From NCBI RefSeq assembly GCF_000305785.2, contig NC_018868.3:1474001-1538000 (forward strand): a stretch of 64,000 nucleotides of DNA. The letters are read 5' to 3'. The position numbers and the translations under genes are program-made. The notes beneath the pieces are model-generated. The model ran no database searches. It was given only the letters and a program-made list of their open reading frames with translations, and was not told where the DNA came from. Shown here piece after piece: positions 52,289 to 60,053 of this stretch (within the stretch, counting starts at the first letter, position 1; the number at the start of each line of letters is the position of its first letter). The DNA is from Simiduia agarivorans SA1 = DSM 21679. GTDB lineage: Bacteria > Pseudomonadota > Gammaproteobacteria > Pseudomonadales > Cellvibrionaceae.

Positions 52289-54331
52289 ATGTTCAACCCA
52301 TTGATTGTGAAATCTGCCTGTGCCCTTGTGCTGGCAAGTGCCCTGTCTGCCTGTGGCGGCGGCAGTGCTACTGCAAACGTCAACACAGATCCGGACACCG
52401 GTGAAACCACCATCACCGTAACCCCCGGCACAGGCGCCAACAACGGAGGATCCGGCAGCGGCAATACCAGCGGTACCGATGCAGGTAACACCGACGGCGG
52501 CGATTCGGGCAGCACTGACAGCAGCAACTCAGGCAATACGGGCGGTGTCGATGCCGGCAACAGCGGTGACACTGGTTCCGGCAATACGGGTGGCAGTGAT
52601 ACCGGCAACACCGGCGGCACTGAATCCGGCAATACCGGCGGTAGCGATGCTGGCACTATCGGTGGCGGCGAGTCCGATGGCGTTGATAGCAATGATTCAG
52701 ACAACAACGACAGCAGCGATGCGGGCAACACCGACAACAACGATGCGGGCAGCTCCGACGGCAATGCTTCCGATAACACCGACAGCGGTGATTCAGACAG
52801 CACTGACAGTGTGGAAACCACTGCACCGGATAGCGGTTATGCGGCTTGGGATGCAGGCCAGACTTACAATGGCGGCGACCGCGTGAGTTACGCAGGCGCT
52901 GTGTACGAGGCCAAGTGGTGGACCCAGGGCGATGTACCCGCCGACAACACCGGCGACGGCAAAGTCTGGAAATTAATTGAAGGCGAGGCCACCGGCGCTC
53001 AACCCACAGAGGAAAACGACACCGACGCGGGCGCCGATGAAAGTGCCACCGGCAATCAGGATCAGAACGGCGAGGAAAATACCGTCACCGATAGCGGCAG
53101 TCGCCCCGAAGGTATGGTGGTGGGCACCTATTTTGTTGAATGGGGCGTTTATGGTCGCAACTATCACGTGATGGATATGCCGGCCGAAAAACTCACTCAC
53201 GTGCTGTACGGCTTTATCCCAATTTGCGGCCCGAACGATTCACTGCAACAGGCTAATGCATCAGGCTATTCCGCGCTGGTGCAGCAATGTGCAGGCAAGC
53301 AGGACTACGAAGTCACCATTCACGACAAATACGCCGCGCTGGAAAAGTCTTATCCTGGCGATAAGTGGGACGACGAAATCAAGGGCAACTTTGGTCAGCT
53401 GATCAAGCTCAAACAGCAGCAACCGCACCTGAAAGTGTTGCCCAGTATCGGCGGCTGGACTTTGTCTGACCCATTCTTCCACCTGGCCACCGATGACAAC
53501 AAACGCGCGGTATTTGTGAATTCTGTTGCGAACTTCCTGCGCACCTATCGCTTCTTCGACGGTGTGGATATCGATTGGGAATTTCCCGGCGGTCGCGGTG
53601 CCAATGCGAACCTGGGTTCTCAAGCGGATTATGAAGCCTATGCCGACCTGATGCGCGATCTGCGCGCCATGCTCGACAATCTGGAAACTGAGCTGGGCAA
53701 AGAACTGGAACTCAGCTCTGCCATCGGCACCAGCCCGGTGATGGTAGCCGCCGCCAACTACGGCCGCGCACACCAGTACATGGATTACATTTTTGCCATG
53801 ACCTACGACTACTACGGTGCCTGGAGCGGCGTGCTGGGTCACCAGACCGCGTTGAACAACTACAGCTACAACACCAACAACGGTTTCTATGCGGCGTCTG
53901 TACTTGATAGCCTGACCGCTCAAAACGTGCCGGCCAATAAAATCGTCATGGGCGTTGCCGCCTACGGGCGCGGTTGGAAAAACGTGTCGGGCGGTCAGCC
54001 GGAATGGCCATTCAGCGGCACCGGCAATGGCGCAGCTAAAGGTACCTGGGAAGACGGCGTGCTGGATTACAAAGACATTGTCACCAACTACCTGGGCGGC
54101 ACCACCGGCAACGGCATCAATGGTTTCAGCTACTTCTACGACAGCGAAGCAGAAGCACCTTACCTGTGGAACTACAGCACCGGCACCCTGATCACCTACG
54201 ACAACCCGCGCTCCATCAAAGCCAAAGCCGAGTTTGTGAAAAACCGTGGACTCGCCGGGCTTTTCAGCTGGGAAATCGATGCCGATAACGGCGACATCAC
54301 CAATGCCATGGTGGAAGGCCTGAGCCAATAA
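52289..54331 (+). CDS. lipoprotein GH18 chitinase with CBM5/12
   Basis: 680 residues. Lipobox ALSAC, so a lipid-anchored enzyme; a long Gly/Ser/Asn/Asp/Thr linker (about 20-185) lifts it from the surface. Chitin-binding CBM5/12 (about 190-232, YAAWDAGQTYNGGDRVSYAG...KWWTQG), a second linker, and the GH18 barrel (about 270-680) with the catalytic DGVDIDWE motif, Glu431 as acid, plus AMTYDYYGAWSG and the insertion-like ending FSWEIDADNGDI. Releases chito-oligosaccharides outside the cell. Its upstream region contains a GGCCTAGGCC palindrome (about 52184-52193). A terminator follows. Confidence 0.93.
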   Translation: MFNPLIVKSACALVLASALSACGGGSATANVNTDPDTGETTITVTPGTGANNGGSGSGNTSGTDAGNTDGGDSGSTDSSNSGNTGGVDAGNSGDTGSGNTGGSDTGNTGGTESGNTGGSDAGTIGGGESDGVDSNDSDNNDSSDAGNTDNNDAGSSDGNASDNTDSGDSDSTDSVETTAPDSGYAAWDAGQTYNGGDRVSYAGAVYEAKWWTQGDVPADNTGDGKVWKLIEGEATGAQPTEENDTDAGADESATGNQDQNGEENTVTDSGSRPEGMVVGTYFVEWGVYGRNYHVMDMPAEKLTHVLYGFIPICGPNDSLQQANASGYSALVQQCAGKQDYEVTIHDKYAALEKSYPGDKWDDEIKGNFGQLIKLKQQQPHLKVLPSIGGWTLSDPFFHLATDDNKRAVFVNSVANFLRTYRFFDGVDIDWEFPGGRGANANLGSQADYEAYADLMRDLRAMLDNLETELGKELELSSAIGTSPVMVAAANYGRAHQYMDYIFAMTYDYYGAWSGVLGHQTALNNYSYNTNNGFYAASVLDSLTAQNVPANKIVMGVAAYGRGWKNVSGGQPEWPFSGTGNGAAKGTWEDGVLDYKDIVTNYLGGTTGNGINGFSYFYDSEAEAPYLWNYSTGTLITYDNPRSIKAKAEFVKNRGLAGLFSWEIDADNGDITNAMVEGLSQ

Positions 54332-54387
54332 GGCACCTTCACCACACCCTTTCCTCTTTCCCTGGCGGGCCCTATCCCGCCCTTGAT

Positions 54388-54412
54388 ACGGGCGCAACGC
54401 GCCCGTTTTTTT
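54388..54412 (+). terminator. terminator of the chitinase gene
   Basis: ACGGGCGC-AAC-GCGCCCGT (54388-54406) followed by seven T. Confidence 0.9.
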
Positions 54413-54424
54413 ATTCAGCCCAAA

Positions 54425-54467
54425 CAACCAAAGTACCAAGGGGTCAGACCCCATGGTACTTTGGTTG
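54425..54467. repeat. 43-bp near-perfect palindrome
   Basis: Outer arms CAACCAAAGTACCA (54425-54438) and TGGTACTTTGGTTG (54454-54467), inner arms GGGGTC/GACCCC around a single central base. It sits between convergent genes. GGGGTCAGACCCC palindromes of this kind recur in many genomes, often as REP-like elements. Confidence 0.7.
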
Positions 54468-54473
54468 CTTTGT

Positions 54474-55883
54474 TTAGCTGGCAGTCCACATACGGGCGGC
54501 ACGCGGTGGGATGCGAATCCATTTCACACTGGCGTCAATGGAAAAGGTTTCGCCACTGAACACATCGGTGTAATTGCGGTACCAATAATATTTTTCATTG
54601 GTATTGAGCTTGATCCATTTTTCCTCGCCGCATTTGTTGATGCCTACCACGCCTTCTTTGCCGCGGCGGAAAGCCAACACACACTGATCGGCCCAGATAC
54701 CTTCCTGGCCCTGACCTTTCACGCGGTTGTGGAATTTCACCATGGCTTTGATGTCGCTTTGCTTGTAGTCATTCACCCAACGGCCGCCATCGGTGCCGGT
54801 CTGGTCGCTGAACACCATCGGCGCGCCATCCTTGCGACCCAGCACGTAGGCATAAGCCAGGTGCTCGTCGGTGGTGTTCATGATCAGGTAGCGGAAACCG
54901 GCGTTAGTGGGAATGTCATGGGTAATCGGCATGGTCACAGCGCGATCACCCGGCAGCGCATTGCCACCGGCCACCGGGTTATCCAGCGATGACATCCAGC
55001 CATTGGGTTGCAACGCATTACGCATGGCATTCAACAGCGGAAAATCATAGGCGTCGTGATCCGTGCCACTCAGGTAGGGCCCAAGGAATTGCTGGTAGTC
55101 GCTGCTGGAAGTGCCACCGCCGGTAATCACTTCGCCAAACACATGCATACCGCTTTTAATGGACGAAGTAAAAATCTGGTTCATGTGCCAGTTGGTCATG
55201 TGCTTCGCAGCATCCACCCGGAAACCTTTTACCCCCAGATTTTTCAGCGCCTGCAAATAAGCCCGCTGCTGATCCACCACGTAGCTGTTGGGGTTAAGGT
55301 CCGGCAATCCTTTGTCGGGGTAGGCGCCGCAAATACGCCAGTTCTGCACCTGCCACACATCGTTGTAGTTGCTGATGCACTTGGCTTCGTGAAAATCCCA
55401 CGGGCTCAGCAAACCATTGTCGAGATTGCCGAACAGTTTTTGTTTATTCCAGTAGGTGCGGTTGTTGGCATAGTCCACCAATGTGCTGTTACCGGGAAAG
55501 TCGGTGGCACCATTGCGCTCGTTGGCCATGTGATTGAGTACGATGTCTGCATAGACCACCACACCCTTCGCCTGCAACGCATCGATCATGGCCTTGAAGG
55601 ATTCTTTGTTACCCAGGCAGTGATCAATCACCCGCCAATCCTGCGGCTGATAACGTTGCCACCATTCGCAACCGTTTTTGGCTGACTTCAGCGGTGGCGC
55701 CACCAATACGGCCTTGTAGCCAATACTGGAAATTTCACTGGCCTTATTTTTTACATCGGTATAAGACCAATTAAACGCGTGCAGAATGACATCGGCGCAC
55801 GCCAGGGAAGGGATACAAAGGGAGGCAGCGACCGCTGTGCTCTTCAGCGCATTTCGCCACCCGGACAGAACTTTCTTATTCAT
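54474..55883 (-). CDS. secreted GH13 alpha-amylase, short form
   Basis: 469 residues, signal peptide to about 30 (PSLACA|DVIL). GH13 barrel with region I ADIVLNHM, region II GFRVDAAKH (nucleophile Asp about 222), region III FGEVI (Glu about 251) and region IV ITHDIP, the Asn-His-Asp form being replaced by Thr-His-Asp. The C-terminal beta domain (about 375-469) completes the enzyme; there is no starch-binding module, so it probably acts on soluble oligosaccharides after the large amylase. ATG with GGAG upstream, placed inside a hairpin. The upstream palindrome is identical to that of the large amylase. Confidence 0.9.
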   Translation of the reverse strand: MNKKVLSGWRNALKSTAVAASLCIPSLACADVILHAFNWSYTDVKNKASEISSIGYKAVLVAPPLKSAKNGCEWWQRYQPQDWRVIDHCLGNKESFKAMIDALQAKGVVVYADIVLNHMANERNGATDFPGNSTLVDYANNRTYWNKQKLFGNLDNGLLSPWDFHEAKCISNYNDVWQVQNWRICGAYPDKGLPDLNPNSYVVDQQRAYLQALKNLGVKGFRVDAAKHMTNWHMNQIFTSSIKSGMHVFGEVITGGGTSSSDYQQFLGPYLSGTDHDAYDFPLLNAMRNALQPNGWMSSLDNPVAGGNALPGDRAVTMPITHDIPTNAGFRYLIMNTTDEHLAYAYVLGRKDGAPMVFSDQTGTDGGRWVNDYKQSDIKAMVKFHNRVKGQGQEGIWADQCVLAFRRGKEGVVGINKCGEEKWIKLNTNEKYYWYRNYTDVFSGETFSIDASVKWIRIPPRAARMWTAS

Positions 55884-55890
55884 TATTTCG

Positions 55891-55925
55891 CTCCGGTTGA
55901 GTTAGGGGATAAACCCGCACCGGAG
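55891..55925 (-). promoter_or_regulatory. hairpin sequestering the amylase Shine-Dalgarno
   Basis: On the minus strand CTCCGGT (55925-55919) pairs with ACCGGAG (55897-55891), whose GGAG is the ribosome-binding site 8 bases before the ATG at 55883. Confidence 0.5.
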
Positions 55926-55958
55926 TTAAGTGGTTGCCGATAATTTGATCAAGACCAA

Positions 55959-55972
55959 TGCATACGTATTCA
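55959..55972. promoter_or_regulatory. putative starch-regulon operator, copy 2
   Basis: TGCATACGTATTCA, identical to 30561-30574; 76 bases upstream of the amylase start. Confidence 0.6.
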
Positions 55973-56144
55973 ATAACAGAGGTATTTTGGCAACCTCAAT
56001 GGCGAACGAAACCACAGAAATATCAAGGGTTTAATCCGTTCATCCCCACTGCGTGCGCCACCGCCTGCGCCGGAACCAGCGCACAATTTTCACCCATGCA
56101 TTCCATCAACCGGTGAGATCAGAACGCCAGTACCGAAACGCAAA

Positions 56145-56972
56145 TCAACGCTTTTTATCGATTTTGGTACTCGGCAATTGTTGACCATACGCCGCAAGTA
56201 TCTGCTCAAACTCACCATCGGCCCGCGCGGCGGCAAGCGCGTCACGCCACTGCGCATAAACCGGTTCCGGCGTGACACGGTTGAAAACCAGAAACAGTCC
56301 CTGACGTTCGAAGCAGTGCAAATGCCGGATGGATTCCTTGCCCAAGCCCACTTTCGATAAGTGCAAACGGTCAGTGATGGTGCTGCTGAGCCAGGCGCTG
56401 GTGCGGCCACGCTGCAGCATCCTCACGTTCTCGTCGTCAGATTCAACCAACAGCAGATTGGTAAAACCCAAGCGGCGTAACAAAGCCTCGCGCGCGTCAT
56501 TTTTAACCACACCAATGGCGGGTAACTCGCGCGCCTGCTCGAGGCTGAGCCCGGTTAACCCGCTGTCGTCGAGCACGGAAAAGCACCATTGCACATCCAC
56601 CAACGGCCCGACCCAGTAGAACAACGCGCGCCTTTCTTCATTAAAAGCCGCCGCGAACAAGGCCACCGGTGCTTGGTTCTGAAGTGTGGAGCGATACCCC
56701 CTTACCCAGGGCACCATCTGGAGCTGGCCTGCATGACCGGTACGCCGCTGCAGCATGCGCATCACATCGATCAATAAACCGCTCTGCGCACCGTCGGCAT
56801 TCTGGTGTGCCAATCCTGGCGTCAGCTCGCCATAGATCGTCAGGTCGTCATCCGCGATTACCCGCATACAACCTACATCTATTACTAAGAATAACGCCAG
56901 CAACCAATAGCGCAATGCAAACCCCAACCTGAAAATTCGACGTAGTTTCAATAGCTTAGCAGCCAACACCAA
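56145..56972 (-). CDS. solute-binding-like protein (SBP_bac_3 type)
   Basis: About 275 residues; the start is uncertain because no ATG precedes the signal segment (TTG at 56972 or GTG at 56969 are options). A hydrophobic N-terminal segment (RYWLLALFLVIDVGC) precedes a mature part with the bilobed amino-acid-binding pattern (LTIYGELTPGLAHQN, GLLIDVMRMLQRRTG, YWVGPLVDV, RLGFTNLLLVESDDENVRMLQRGRTSAW). Proteins of this stand-alone type without ABC partners usually act as signal sensors or stress-related binders. It follows the overlapping methyltransferase-to-Nudix operon by about 30 bases and may be its last gene. Confidence 0.68.
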   Translation of the reverse strand: MVLAAKLLKLRRIFRLGFALRYWLLALFLVIDVGCMRVIADDDLTIYGELTPGLAHQNADGAQSGLLIDVMRMLQRRTGHAGQLQMVPWVRGYRSTLQNQAPVALFAAAFNEERRALFYWVGPLVDVQWCFSVLDDSGLTGLSLEQARELPAIGVVKNDAREALLRRLGFTNLLLVESDDENVRMLQRGRTSAWLSSTITDRLHLSKVGLGKESIRHLHCFERQGLFLVFNRVTPEPVYAQWRDALAAARADGEFEQILAAYGQQLPSTKIDKKR

Positions 56973-57003
56973 ACCCGCAACCAGGTCTGGGGGCAGGTCT
57001 TTG

Positions 57004-57474
57004 CTATTGCTGTAAAGCGGCGCGGATCATGGCCTGTTGCGACGGGAAACGCCAGGCGTAGTCGCCCAATTGAGATTCGTTCAGCCACAACACCTCCCGG
57101 ATTTCGCCGGCCAGGCCAGGCACCTGTGATTGTCCGTAGGCCCCGGGTGCCGTAGTACAGCGGAACAGACTAAAGCCGTTATCAAACACTTGCATCCGTG
57201 CTCCCACCTGTACCGCCAGACCAGTCTCTTCGAAGGTTTCACGCCAGGCCGTACACTGCGCCGATTCGCCCCGCTCGCTGGTGCCACCGGGCAGGCTGAT
57301 CTTGCCGGTAAGTTCACGCACCATCAGCACCTGACGCTCCTGAATCACCAGGCAACCTGCATTCGCCGGTGGCAGCGGTAAGCTCACATCCGGACAAGCC
57401 GGCGGCTTGCCACAGGCGATCAACCCGGCCAGCAACAGTACAATTGCAAAGGCATTCAGTCCTGGCTTCAACAT
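57004..57474 (-). CDS. lipoprotein Nudix hydrolase
   Basis: 156 residues. The N-terminus is a lipoprotein signal (MLKPGLNAFAIVLLLAGLIAC), lipobox LIAC with Cys21, so the protein is predicted to be exported and lipid-anchored. The Nudix box is intact: G-x5-E-x7-RETFEETGL (about residues 63-85; the usual hydrophobic residue after RE is Thr). Nudix enzymes cleave nucleoside diphosphates linked to another group; an envelope location for one is unusual, because nucleotides are scarce there. Its ATG overlaps the end of yigZ by seven bases. Confidence 0.8.
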   Translation of the reverse strand: MLKPGLNAFAIVLLLAGLIACGKPPACPDVSLPLPPANAGCLVIQERQVLMVRELTGKISLPGGTSERGESAQCTAWRETFEETGLAVQVGARMQVFDNGFSLFRCTTAPGAYGQSQVPGLAGEIREVLWLNESQLGDYAWRFPSQQAMIRAALQQ

Positions 57475-58103
57475 TTTTTATCCGATTCATCCGGTAACAA
57501 CGACCAGCCAGAGGCGGCCAATGGTGCCTGCAGATCTGCAAAAAATTGCTGCGGCAGGGCCAGCCGGTAAGTCACCTGATCGGCGTACTCCACCGCCACC
57601 AACTCCCCCTGATGCTGCCCCAGCCAATGCCGAAGCCATTGTTCTGCAGCGTAATCGGCGATCACGGTATAGTGACTCACGGGCGTGATCATCGTGGTTT
57701 CCAATTGGTCAATCACGGCTTGCGTGGCCTGAGAATAAGCCCGCACCAACCCGCCCGCGCCGAGTTTGATACCACCGAAATACCGGATCACCACCACCGC
57801 AATATCGCCAATGCCTTTATGGCTCAAAACGTTAAGCATCGGTTTGCCCGCTGTCCCACCGGGCTCGCCGTCGTCGGAAAAAGCCTGCGATGCAGGCGTC
57901 AGTCCCGGGCCCAGCAGGTAGGCCCAGCAATGGTGGCGCGCATCCGGATAACGGGCTTTTGCATCCGCCAGCAACGCCATGGCCTGCTCACGGGTTTGCG
58001 CCCGGTCTGCCCAGGCAATGAAGCGGCTTTTCCTGACCTCGGTTTCCGCTTCGGCCCGACCGGCGGCAACCGCGTAAGCACCGTTGATGGTTGGCTCAGT
58101 CAT
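57468..58103 (-). CDS. yigZ: YigZ/IMPACT family protein
   Basis: 211 residues. The UPF0029 domain is clear: KSRFIAWADRAQTREQAMALLADAKARYPDARHHCWAYLLG, SDDGEPGGTAGKPMLNVL, VVVIRYFGGIKLGAGGLVRAYSQA, with the C-terminal ferredoxin-like domain. The family occurs from E. coli (YigZ) to the eukaryotic translation regulator IMPACT; bacterial activity is not firmly known. Starts at ATG 58103, which overlaps the previous gene stop by four bases (ATGA); its end overlaps the Nudix gene. Confidence 0.93.
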   Translation of the reverse strand: MTEPTINGAYAVAAGRAEAETEVRKSRFIAWADRAQTREQAMALLADAKARYPDARHHCWAYLLGPGLTPASQAFSDDGEPGGTAGKPMLNVLSHKGIGDIAVVVIRYFGGIKLGAGGLVRAYSQATQAVIDQLETTMITPVSHYTVIADYAAEQWLRHWLGQHQGELVAVEYADQVTYRLALPQQFFADLQAPLAASGWSLLPDESDKKC

Positions 58104-58636
58104 AACGCAACAATCATGTCGGCGAGTCGTTCAATCCGCTCATTGGTAAGCTGCCGGTAATCCGGGTAGGGGCTGACCAGTAAGCGTCGTTCCGGCGAGC
58201 GGGCAAAATGCGCGCACTGCCATTGCAGCGGCAACGCCTGCGCGCCAGCAAATTGTTTCCCGCAAACCACATCGATCGCAGCGCCGGGCGGGTGCGCAGC
58301 ACCAAACCAAAGCTGCAACTGCCCGGGCTTCTGCAACAACTCACGATCACGCAGCGCTTGCCAACGGCTGTGATTTTCCTGGCTCCACCCCGCTTGTCGT
58401 TGGGCCAGGGCAAATTGCAATTTCGCCAGCACATTAAACACCTTGCGCCAATGATTGGAACACTGGCTCACCAGGTGCGCCAATTCGCCTTCAACCACCG
58501 GTGCACACGCGGTTGCACTGGCATAAGGTTCTATGGGTGGTTTGTTGGCAATAAAAATGCGCAGCCGGGGCACTTCAGCACCCAATCCCGAGGGCGCAGG
58601 TGTCGGTGCCGGGTAATCAGAAGGCGTGATGTTCAT
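58100..58636 (-). CDS. conserved-looking hypothetical protein in the yigZ operon
   Basis: 178 residues from the ATG at 58636, which overlaps the upstream methyltransferase stop (ATGA). Soluble; motifs such as IFIANKPPIEPYASA near 26 and WRKVFNVLAKLQFALAQ near 60, and a C-terminal PDYRQLTNERIERLADMIV helix. Family not recognised. Overlap at both ends argues that it is a real gene translated together with the methyltransferase and YigZ. Confidence 0.68.
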   Translation of the reverse strand: MNITPSDYPAPTPAPSGLGAEVPRLRIFIANKPPIEPYASATACAPVVEGELAHLVSQCSNHWRKVFNVLAKLQFALAQRQAGWSQENHSRWQALRDRELLQKPGQLQLWFGAAHPPGAAIDVVCGKQFAGAQALPLQWQCAHFARSPERRLLVSPYPDYRQLTNERIERLADMIVAL

Positions 58637-59793
58637 AGGCCCTTGGCGATGATCAGAAGATTGCGGGGCGTCAGATGATAGGGGCAAAAAGCCACCACTT
58701 CTACCGCAGCGCCTTTTTGTTCAAGCAAGAGGGCGCGATCCAATACCAGCCACAACTCCAGCGGGCGACGGAACCAATGACTGACCCACTCCATCCGACG
58801 CACGCGATCTGCCCGCGCCTGGCCTTTGGCCAACCAGGGGGCAGGATCAAAATCCGGCGCCAGCGCCAACCCTTTTTCCTCCGCTGCCCACTGGAAAAAC
58901 GCAAGTACCGAGTCATTTAACTGGCTGGTTTTCAGGGTTGGCAAGGGCAAGTATTCGTCAACACCACGATGTGCGCGTTGCCAGGCGTCAAACGCCATCC
59001 GCCACAACAATTGGCGATCGCGAAGGCGCCGGCTGCCGGCACCACCGGTGACAAATTCCTGCAGCGGCAAATGCAAATCGCGCGCGCGCAAACCCAGCGC
59101 GCTGCGCTTACCGGCATCACTCAGGGGTTCCGGGGTGGCGCTGAGATGGTAACAACAGGGTGCGCAGGCCAATACGCCACTGGCCGGCCAATGGCGGATT
59201 AAATTCAGGTGTAAATCGCCACAGGCATGCAGTGCCACTGCCGTGTGATGATGGGTGAAGTGCGCTTCAATACCCGTCGACAGCACGTCTGTACAGACAA
59301 AGCGCTGATCCAGTTGCTTTTGCCTGGCCAGGGCATTGCCGGCCTGGCACAAGGCATCTTGCCACTCAAGGCTGGTCACCGGTTGGCCGCTGGTATGCGC
59401 CAGTAACCGCCCCAGATGGCCTTTACCCGCACACCATTCAAGCACTGCACCTTCAGGCAATGGCGTGGCGCCAGCAAAATACTGAATCTGTTGCCACTTG
59501 CGGCCGGGAATGTGCTGACTGAAGAAACGATCGTCAATGCGGCTGGACAAGCGGCGCTCGGGCACCCGGGTCAGGGATTGCCAGCGATCGGACGACGGCA
59601 ATGGGGCCGGCGCAGCGTCAAACAGACCCGGCGTAAAACCCGCCAGCTGGTCCAGCGATTGCTGCTCCAGCCACTGCACCAGGCCGGTCTCCCAGGTGAC
59701 CGGATAATCGGTCAGATGAAATGGGTCGATCTGCCACAAATGGCGATGGTCCACCAGCAATTGGTCGAGCGCGGCAAATTGGTCGAGAAGCAT
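58633..59793 (-). CDS. METTL25-like SAM-dependent methyltransferase
   Basis: 386 residues from the ATG at 59793 (MLLDQFAAL); the longer frame was rejected. The Rossmann methyltransferase core begins with VLEWCAGKGHLGRLLA (SAM-binding motif I, about residue 138), followed by LEWQDALC (motif II acidic residue region), ALHACGDLHLNLIRHW and the Cys-rich ACAPCCYHLS motif, typical of the METTL25 and related methyltransferase branch. Substrate unknown; an RNA or protein target are both possible. First gene of a four-gene operon in which all neighbours overlap. Confidence 0.8.
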   Translation of the reverse strand: MLLDQFAALDQLLVDHRHLWQIDPFHLTDYPVTWETGLVQWLEQQSLDQLAGFTPGLFDAAPAPLPSSDRWQSLTRVPERRLSSRIDDRFFSQHIPGRKWQQIQYFAGATPLPEGAVLEWCAGKGHLGRLLAHTSGQPVTSLEWQDALCQAGNALARQKQLDQRFVCTDVLSTGIEAHFTHHHTAVALHACGDLHLNLIRHWPASGVLACAPCCYHLSATPEPLSDAGKRSALGLRARDLHLPLQEFVTGGAGSRRLRDRQLLWRMAFDAWQRAHRGVDEYLPLPTLKTSQLNDSVLAFFQWAAEEKGLALAPDFDPAPWLAKGQARADRVRRMEWVSHWFRRPLELWLVLDRALLLEQKGAAVEVVAFCPYHLTPRNLLIIAKGL

Positions 59794-59835
59794 GTTACGG
59801 CAGGCAAAACCGCATAGTAGCACAGCGCGGCAAGC

Positions 59836-59860
59836 AAAAAAAAAGGTGGCCATCGCCACC
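59836..59860 (-). terminator. terminator of the 60054 TBDR gene
   Basis: Minus strand GGTGGC-GATG-GCCACC followed by TTTTTTTTT (59844-59836). Confidence 0.88.
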
Positions 59861-59938
59861 GAGGGTGTAAGCGGTGTGTGGGCTTGCGACCTGGTGTTTA
59901 CTCCCGTCTGGAGCTCGGTCGTTGACCGCTACCAGGTC
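59836..59938 (-). ncRNA. structured 3' UTR or small RNA with terminator
   Basis: On the minus strand an outer stem GACCTGGT/ACCAGGTC (59938-59931 with 59895-59888) encloses two hairpins, CGGTC-AAC-GACCG (59928-59916) and CTCC/GGAG (59913-59901), forming a three-way junction. It is followed by a Rho-independent terminator (GGTGGC/GCCACC at 59860-59845 and nine T). It lies downstream of the TBDR gene stop with no open frame, so it could be a 3'-UTR-derived small RNA. Confidence 0.5.
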
Positions 59939-60053
59939 TGCCACATCTTGTGCGTATGGGCGCGGTACCCGAGGGTTATGCGAATGCCCCGGACCGCGAG
60001 TAGAGCGGCACGTCCTTGTGCCTTGTGCTGTCCCTACCTCCTATCAGCAAGGG

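Noticed and set aside
52258..52821. Minus-strand frame rich in Leu, Pro and Ser, with repeats
   Set aside because: Reverse reading of the Gly/Ser/Asn/Asp linker of the chitinase; the repeats are codon-level artefacts.
52420..52840. Short tandem-like repeats that could be taken for a minisatellite or CRISPR-like array
   Set aside because: They are the coding sequence of the GNTGGSDAGN-type linker; spacing is irregular and there are no spacers.
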